From the NCBI GenBank assembly GCA_020430865.1, contig JAGQIY010000529.1, positions 1 to 27,903 of the forward strand: a stretch of 27,903 nt of DNA, given 5' to 3'. A model generated the notes under the pieces. That model made no database searches, was not told where the DNA came from, and saw only the letters and a list, made by a program, of their open reading frames with translations. Shown here piece after piece: positions 23,427 through 27,903 of the stretch; the stretch's first letter is position 1; each line of letters begins with the position of its first letter. The position numbers were made by a program, and so were the translations under genes. This DNA is from Myxococcales bacterium. GTDB lineage: Bacteria > Myxococcota > Polyangia > Polyangiales > Polyangiaceae.

Positions 23427-24023
23427 ATGACTCAACCCCTCGACTTCCAACGCTTTTACCAGGAGCACGTGGCGTTCGCCTGGCGCTCTCTGTTGCGCTT
23501 GGGAGTGCCGGACGCCGATCTCCCGGACCTGCTTCAGGAGGTCTTCCTGGTCGCATACAGGCGGCTGCCGGACTTCGCCGGTCGCTCGAAGATCACGACC
23601 TGGCTGTTCGGTATCTGCTTCAACGTCGCGCGAAACCACCGGCGGCACCTCGCTCGCCGCGAGGCGGTGGGTGAGGGCGAAGACGTCGCCGAGACCCCCG
23701 GTAGCCACGACGGGCGCCGATCTCAGAGCCGTCGGGACACGCTGAGTCTGGTCTCCCGCATTCTCGGCCGTCTGCCCGAGGAGCAGGCGCTGGTGTTCTC
23801 GCTGTTCGAGATAGAAGGCTTCTCGGGTGACGAGATCGCCGGGTTGCTGAGCATCCCGGTGGGGACGGTGCGGTCGAGGTTGCGACTGGCGCGTGCATCA
23901 TTCCGCGCGGAACTAGGCTTGAGTGATCCGGATACGCCTCCCGCCGGGCCGGCGGCGCAGACGCGGAAGGACGAAGAATCGACGAGCAACAGCTCTCGCC
24001 GCAAGGAGGTCAAGGATGTCTGA
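23427..24023 (+). CDS. ECF-type sigma-70 family RNA polymerase sigma factor
   Basis: The 198-residue protein has the two-domain layout of extracytoplasmic function sigma factors. Region 2 spans about 8-75 (DLPDLLQEVFLVAYRRLPDF, TWLFGICFNVARNHRRH) and binds the -10 element; region 4 spans about 112-165 (LPEEQALVFSLFEIEGFSGD, IAGLLSIPVGTVRSRLRLAR), the -35-binding helix-turn-helix. A polar tail of ~30 residues follows region 4. Its 3' end overlaps the next gene by 8 bases, and that gene's product is a membrane protein, the usual arrangement for sigma and anti-sigma pairs. ATG 23427 is the natural start. The signal it answers cannot be told. Confidence 0.93.
   Translation: MTQPLDFQRFYQEHVAFAWRSLLRLGVPDADLPDLLQEVFLVAYRRLPDFAGRSKITTWLFGICFNVARNHRRHLARREAVGEGEDVAETPGSHDGRRSQSRRDTLSLVSRILGRLPEEQALVFSLFEIEGFSGDEIAGLLSIPVGTVRSRLRLARASFRAELGLSDPDTPPAGPAAQTRKDEESTSNSSRRKEVKDV
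24003..24010 (+). promoter_or_regulatory. Strong ribosome binding site for the anti-sigma-like gene
   Basis: AAGGAGGT inside the end of the sigma gene lies 5 bases before ATG 24016. This fixes the start of the downstream gene and excludes the longer open frame beginning at 23923. Confidence 0.8.
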
Positions 24024-24834
24024 TCCGTTGCGCTGGACCGATCCAGAGAGCGAGGCGACGACCCTCGAGCGCGTGCTGATCCAGGGCGAAGCCCAGAGCG
24101 GGCCGAGCGAGCGGGTGGTCAGCGGAGTGTGGACCAAGCTGTCGGCGACGCTCCCGCCGCTCGCGGTGGGTGCGGGAGCTGCGGCGGGCGGAGGTGGCCT
24201 GGGAGCCGCGGCAGCTGCCAAGGCGGCGCAGGCAGGCGCGGTCACCAAGGGGGCGGTCGGCGGTTCCGCAGGGTTCAGCGTTGCCGCTCTGGCAAAGCCG
24301 CTGATTCTGGGCATCGTCCTCGGCGGTGGTAGCGTCGTGGTGAGCCAGGAGGTGAAGCAGATCACCCACGATCCGCCGCCGGTCACCGCACCCACGAAGC
24401 CCGCGCAGCAACGTCAGGGTGCCTCCCCCGGGCCACTCCCCGTCAAGGCGAACGGGGTTCCGGCGCCGGCGGCGAACCCCGTGAGCGACGAGCCGCCGAC
24501 CCGGAAGCGCGGGAGCGCCTCGGCGGCTGGAGCCGGCGCGGTCGCGGAAGCGCCAGCGCGTGAGCCGCAGAGCCGTGAGAGTCAGCTGGCGGCGGAGCGC
24601 AAGCGCCTGGTCGAGGCTCGCGCCTTGCTGCGCGCTGGGCGCGCGTCGGAGTGTCTTGCTCTGCTCGACTCCAACCCCGGTGTCGGGCTCCTGGGGCAGG
24701 AGCGCCTGGTCATCCGCGTGGAAGCGTTGATGACGCTGGGCCGCAAGGCGGAAGCGAAGCAGCTGGCTGATCGGCTGATCACGAAGCACCCCGAGAGCCC
24801 GTACGCGTCGTACCTTTCGCGTGTGACGCGCTGA
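24016..24834 (+). CDS. Probable membrane anti-sigma partner with periplasmic helical domain
   Basis: The 272-residue protein starts at ATG 24016, overlapping the sigma stop. The N-terminal ~45 residues are polar and helical, as for a sigma-binding segment, but the His-Cys-Cys zinc motif of ZAS anti-sigma factors is absent. A Gly/Ala-rich stretch (47-86) leads into one membrane helix (about 87-110, FSVAALAKPLILGIVLGGGS). Beyond it are a Pro/Ala linker and a C-terminal helical pair (about 190-270: RKRLVEARALLRAGRASECL, LGRKAEAKQLADRLITKHPE) resembling TPRs. Position and topology make it the likely regulator of the sigma factor. This type, with a Gly-rich region and TPR-like tail, is seen in myxobacteria; it is not a classical family. 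Confidence 0.78.
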   Translation: MSDPLRWTDPESEATTLERVLIQGEAQSGPSERVVSGVWTKLSATLPPLAVGAGAAAGGGGLGAAAAAKAAQAGAVTKGAVGGSAGFSVAALAKPLILGIVLGGGSVVVSQEVKQITHDPPPVTAPTKPAQQRQGASPGPLPVKANGVPAPAANPVSDEPPTRKRGSASAAGAGAVAEAPAREPQSRESQLAAERKRLVEARALLRAGRASECLALLDSNPGVGLLGQERLVIRVEALMTLGRKAEAKQLADRLITKHPESPYASYLSRVTR

Positions 24835-24883
24835 CGTGCCGCGCCGGGTCACGCATGGCCCGAGCTCCCTTCCTCCTCGTCTC

Positions 24884-25990
24884 TCAGCTCAGGCCGAGCT
24901 CGCGGCTCAGCACCCGGGTCACGACTCGATCGCGAACCGAATCCCGCCCCAGCAACTCGCGCAGGCGATCCATGGCTTCATCCCGTCGGTCCGCGGCGTT
25001 CGCGGCGACGCGAGTCGCGTTGTAGGCGTTCCAGATCTCGGTGTTGGTGATCTCGAAATGTGGGGCTTCCAGCATCCACCGCAGGGCGGCGAGCCCCGCC
25101 TCCATGGCGAACCAGGGTTCCTTCTCGCCGTAGTCGTGGGCGGCTCTCAGCAGTGTGCGCACATCGGCCTGGCTCCGTTCGACCAGCGCGATGGCTTCCT
25201 TGAAGAGCTTGGCGTCCTTCGCCGCTGCGAACCATTTCCCTGGTTCCTCGGGCGTCGCCGCTACCAGGTCAGCGAGGATGCTCTCCGGGCTGCGAGCTGG
25301 ATACTTCTTCCTGACCGCACGGAACCAGGCAACGTAGGTCGACGCCTCTCCCGCGCGCAGCGCATAGCGCGCGTACGCTTCGTCCTTGCGCCCCGCGTCG
25401 ATCAGCACCTTCTCGCAAGCTTGCGCCACGGCGGTCGGTGACTTCAGCGTTCCGTGGGTCTCTGCGTAGCGGACGGCGGCGTCCGGATCCCCTCCAGCGG
25501 CGAGGGCCGTGACGCCGAGCAGGCGCTCCTCCCAGCTCGGGTTCGGTAGCTCGTCCAGCGCCTCCAGGAGCTCTGCGTAGCGTTCCGCGGGCAACAGACA
25601 CCGCAGGTAGGCAGCGACCAGGTGCGGCGGCCGCCACTCCCCGTTCAGTTCCTTGCGGATGCGCTCAGCCCAGCGAAGCGCGCTGGTCTTGTTCAGGCAG
25701 AAGCGACCCCACTGGTCGGCGAGCGCCCCAAGGCGCTCGGGGTTCCTGCTCAGCGCCTGGTAGAGGCGCTCCTGCCAGTCGCTGAGTTCATCGGCAGCAG
25801 GCTTCGAGCGCTTCAGCACCTGGGGCAGCCAGGTCGCGATACTCGTCAGGACCTCGTCGTACTCGCTGCCGTGCGTCCCCAGGCGCTCCAGCAAGCCGAG
25901 GCAGCCCGAAAACGCGAGCTTCGGCTCCTTGCGCGCAGCCAGCTTCAGTTCACTCAGTGCAGCTTTGACTTGTTGCGGAGTGGGCGACAT
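24884..25990 (-). CDS. Helical-repeat protein of unknown function
   Basis: The 368-residue protein has no signal peptide and no membrane segment. The frame is open to 26155, but the upstream part is Pro/Arg-rich with no sign of coding; ATG 25990 (MSPTPQQVKAALSELKLAAR) is the natural start. The whole protein reads as alpha-helical pairs rich in Ala, Leu and Glu (RYAELLEALDELPNPSWEER, AVRYAETHG, KDEAYARYALRAGEASTY), in the style of TPR or HEAT-like solenoids, with AIALVERSQADVRTLLRAAH further on. A cytoplasmic interaction or scaffold role is plausible. I recognise no named family. The gene is convergent with the anti-sigma-like gene. Confidence 0.75.
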   Translation of the reverse strand: MSPTPQQVKAALSELKLAARKEPKLAFSGCLGLLERLGTHGSEYDEVLTSIATWLPQVLKRSKPAADELSDWQERLYQALSRNPERLGALADQWGRFCLNKTSALRWAERIRKELNGEWRPPHLVAAYLRCLLPAERYAELLEALDELPNPSWEERLLGVTALAAGGDPDAAVRYAETHGTLKSPTAVAQACEKVLIDAGRKDEAYARYALRAGEASTYVAWFRAVRKKYPARSPESILADLVAATPEEPGKWFAAAKDAKLFKEAIALVERSQADVRTLLRAAHDYGEKEPWFAMEAGLAALRWMLEAPHFEITNTEIWNAYNATRVAANAADRRDEAMDRLRELLGRDSVRDRVVTRVLSRELGLS

Positions 25991-26013
25991 TGGCGGTGGC
26001 AGGAGACGGCGAG

Positions 26014-26028
26014 GGGGACGCTGTCCCC
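26014..26028. repeat. Perfect inverted repeat GGGGACGCTGTCCCC
   Basis: GGGGAC and GTCCCC pair around a 3-base loop, 24 bases before the ATG of the minus-strand gene. A second stem of the same shape, CGGGA-GTG-TCCCG, follows at 26049-26061. The form resembles a REP-type palindromic element, but only one copy is in the window. Confidence 0.4.
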
Positions 26029-26098
26029 AAACGCTTACACCAGGACGGCGGGAGTGTCCCGGCGCGGCGAAACGCCCCGATTCTGCCGGCTCTTGCCC

Positions 26099-26128
26099 GG
26101 GGATTTGGGGGTGAGGGGACTCTGGGGG
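26099..26128 (+). other. G-quadruplex-type motif, includes copy 3 of the C-rich repeat
   Basis: Four runs of 4-5 G on the plus strand (26099-26102, 26107-26111, 26115-26118, 26124-26128) are separated by loops ATTT, TGA and ACTCT. The first three runs are the reverse complement of the motif found at 11202 and 15601, with one mismatch. Confidence 0.6.
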
Positions 26129-26350
26129 AGCTCGGAGCCAGGTTCGATGCGCCACACGCCCCCGAGCGCATCCAGGCCGACATCGACTGAACTATCCAGC
26201 CGGGGGGAGGCTTCTGAGGTAAGGTAAACGCACGCTTTGCAGCAGCTATCATGACGGATCGTCAGCATTTCACTCTTTCCCTGCTCCCGGCGTGCTTGGC
26301 TTGGTTCGGCGGAGAACGGTCCCCGTCGAGTTTCCTGGAGGTCACCCGGC

Positions 26351-27181
26351 GTGTCGAACTCTAATTCTACGCGGAAATCATCGCCCGACCTGAACGCGGT
26401 TGAGACTGACCCTGCCTTCGAGGAGATCACCGCCGACGACACCATCCCGGCGGGCTTCGGAGCGGCATCCCGGTCCGCGCCCGCGAGCAGCCTGGTTCCA
26501 CCGAGCTCTGGCGTGAATCGCTCGGGCGTGGAGCGGAGCCCCTACGAGCGGACCTCGAGTGGACTCCGCGTGCGGGTGCGCATGCCCTCGGGTGGCGCGC
26601 CGTGGTTTGCTGCGTTGGACGGGCTGACGAAGACCACGGACGGGAGTGAGCGCTCACGCCGTCAGCTGCGTGAGGAGCTGGCCACGCGTCTCGGCCTCGG
26701 GATCGGGAGCCCGGAGCGCGACCAGCTGCTGTGCGCTCCATCGAGCGGTTCGAGCATGGCGTTGACGCCTCTGCCTGGCGGTGAACCCGATCTCGAGTGG
26801 CTCCTGGTGTGCCTGCTCAGCCAGGACAGCTGTGAGATTGCCCTCGAGCGACTGGGTCAGGTTCCGCCGGCGATCCTGGTTGCGCTCGGAGTGCTTGGTG
26901 GCCGCGGCATTCATGGCTCCAGCCCGAGCGACGACCAGCCGCTGCTGGATCCGAGCGAGCGGGTGTACGCTGGACGCCTGAACGCTTGGCTCGGCCTCTA
27001 CGGTCAGCAGACGGAGCTCGAGGACCACGTGCCGGAGTCGGCGAGCCCCGAGACCCTGCAGCAGCTGCAAGAGCTCGCCGGAGAGCAGGCGCCGAGGCGG
27101 CGTATCACCAGCCCTGTCGACTTCGTGAGCGCCCTCGAAGGGCTGCACATCGACCGCGCCGTCAGCTTGCGCATCGAGTAG
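26351..27181 (+). CDS. Protein of unknown function
   Basis: The 276-residue product starts at GTG 26351, 8 bases after a clear GGAGGT site. There is no signal peptide. The first ~65 residues are Ser/Pro/Asp-rich and probably disordered. A folded segment follows (about 68-275): LRVRVRMPSGGAPWFAALDG, an Arg-rich helix with REELATRLGLGIGSPERDQL, DLEWLLVCLLSQDSCEIALE, and PPAILVALGVLGGRGIH. No known motif or active site is visible. It is likely cytoplasmic. A LysR regulator gene follows 24 bases after its stop, and the two might share a transcript. The long upstream region with G-run and hairpins suggests regulation of this gene or of its divergent neighbour. Confidence 0.7.
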   Translation: MSNSNSTRKSSPDLNAVETDPAFEEITADDTIPAGFGAASRSAPASSLVPPSSGVNRSGVERSPYERTSSGLRVRVRMPSGGAPWFAALDGLTKTTDGSERSRRQLREELATRLGLGIGSPERDQLLCAPSSGSSMALTPLPGGEPDLEWLLVCLLSQDSCEIALERLGQVPPAILVALGVLGGRGIHGSSPSDDQPLLDPSERVYAGRLNAWLGLYGQQTELEDHVPESASPETLQQLQELAGEQAPRRRITSPVDFVSALEGLHIDRAVSLRIE

Positions 27182-27205
27182 CGGCGGGCGATCCTGCGCC
27201 GGCCC

Positions 27206-27903
27206 ATGGCGATGCGCACCGCGTCACTCAAGGATCACACGGACCACCTCGCCAAGGCGGTGACCTTCGTGAGCGTCGTGCGCGCCGGCTCTCTGGCCGC
27301 AGCCGCGAAGCAATTATCCGTGGGGAAAAGTACCCTGAGCGAGCAGCTGACTGCCTTGGAGGACGCGCTCGGCGCTCGGCTCTTGGAGCGCACGAGCCGT
27401 GGGCTGAAGCTGACCCAGGAAGGTCAGGTGTTCTACGAGGGAGCGCTGCGCTGCCTGGGTGCCTGGGAAGAGGCCTGGGCCGGCGCGAGCGAGCAGCAGG
27501 GCGCCGCCACGGGCACGCTCCGGGTCACGGCGCCCGTAGGCTTCGAATACCTGCTGGCTGGCGTGCTCCAGGAACTCAGCGAGTCGCATCCCGACCTGCG
27601 CTACGAGCTCAGCTTCGACGATCGACCGCTGGACCTGGTGGGTGACGGCTACGATCTGGGGCTGCGCATGGGCGCGCAGGCGGCTTCGAGTCTCAGCGCG
27701 AAGAAGCTCGGAGAGTGCGCCGAGGTGTTCGTCGCCTCCCGTGCGCTGCCTGACAGCGTGCAAGCGCTGGAGCGCGCCGAGTGGGTCTGCCACTCGGCGT
27801 TTCGCAACGCCTACCGCAACGCGCGGCGCGTGAGCGGCGAGCCAGTCGCCTTGCCCGCGCCGCGAGTGCGCGCGCTCGCGAACACCACCGAGGGCGTGCT
27901 GCA
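27206..27903 (+). CDS. LysR-family transcriptional regulator (3' end outside window)
   Basis: The frame runs from ATG 27206 (or ATG 27212) to the end of the window without a stop, giving the first 232 residues of a family usually about 300 long. The N-terminal winged helix-turn-helix is clear at about residues 12-70: AVTFVSVVRAGSLAAAAKQL, SVGKSTLSEQLTALEDALG, RLLERTSRGLKLTQEGQVFY. A linker helix follows, then the start of the inducer-binding domain (TGTLRVTAPVGFEYLLAGVL at about 97-116, DLGLRMGAQ near 150). The subgroup is that of CrgA/DmlR-like regulators. LysR regulators often control an adjacent divergent gene, but here the next gene upstream is on the same strand. Ligand and targets are unknown. 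Confidence 0.92.
   Translation, partial: MAMRTASLKDHTDHLAKAVTFVSVVRAGSLAAAAKQLSVGKSTLSEQLTALEDALGARLLERTSRGLKLTQEGQVFYEGALRCLGAWEEAWAGASEQQGAATGTLRVTAPVGFEYLLAGVLQELSESHPDLRYELSFDDRPLDLVGDGYDLGLRMGAQAASSLSAKKLGECAEVFVASRALPDSVQALERAEWVCHSAFRNAYRNARRVSGEPVALPAPRVRALANTTEGVL

Larger units (their letters stand above)
25991..26350. other. Divergent intergenic region with hairpins and a G-run motif
   Basis: This 360-base stretch separates two divergent genes and is the only long gap in the window. It holds a 6-base stem at 26014-26028, a 5-base stem at 26049-26061, a four-run G-quadruplex motif at 26099-26128, and, nearer the plus-strand gene, a weak TATCAT at 26245-26250 and a good ribosome binding site GGAGGT at 26337-26342. 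Promoters for both genes must lie here, but none is clear. Confidence 0.6.

Noticed and set aside
22251..23708. Minus-strand ORF of 485 codons opposite the barrel-like protein and sigma factor
   Set aside because: It conflicts with a clear ECF sigma factor and has no signal peptide, domain or ribosome binding site.
26251..26364. A 37-codon ORF upstream of, and overlapping, the gene starting at 26351
   Set aside because: It has no ribosome binding site, its codon use shows nothing special, and the downstream gene has its own strong site inside it. Probably chance.

Overview
The window is high-GC, densely packed bacterial DNA with GTG/TTG starts, many secreted or outer-membrane proteins of unknown function, a cysteine-rich extracellular protein, three bactofilins in one operon, and a cluster of periplasmic TPR proteins resembling the gliding-motility (Glt/Agl) proteins of myxobacteria. 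Together these suggest a member of the Myxococcota, probably Polyangia-like. This is inferred from gene content; there is no rRNA or marker-based proof. I found no tRNA, rRNA, IS element, prophage gene or CRISPR array.

Layout. 1-1820: the 3' part of a cysteine-rich secreted protein gene, converging on a YdjM/DUF457-type membrane hydrolase gene. 1990-9420: four tightly coupled genes (4-base overlaps at three junctions) for exported proteins: a charged low-complexity protein, a TPR/coiled-coil protein, a very long TPR protein interrupted by one in-frame TAG, and a TPR lipoprotein. The last two, in this order, resemble GltD and GltE. 9436-10590: an RlmI-type 23S rRNA methyltransferase. 10596-12365: three minus-strand genes (secreted protein, zinc-ribbon protein, outer-membrane-like protein). 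12470-15622: ketopantoate reductase (panE), a SAM methyltransferase and an FAD monooxygenase. 15651-16361: an outer-membrane barrel-like protein on the minus strand. 18345 down to 16452: an operon of three bactofilins followed by pyrE, preceded by a possible structured leader. 18515-19228: trmH. 19419-22187: a Dyp-type peroxidase, an APC-like membrane protein and a small NrfJ-like protein with a PPGHP repeat. 22266-24834: a secreted barrel-like protein, an ECF sigma factor and a probable membrane anti-sigma partner. 24884-27903: a helical-repeat protein, a 360-base divergent intergenic region with hairpins and a G-quadruplex-type motif, a protein of unknown function, and a LysR regulator cut by the window end.

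The most interesting points are the amber codon splitting the GltD-like gene, the bactofilin-pyrE operon with its potential three-stem leader, a C-rich 17-base motif recurring in or beside intergenic DNA (one copy part of a four-run G-quadruplex motif), and a small protein that joins a zinc ribbon to a ribosomal L7/L12-like C-terminal segment.
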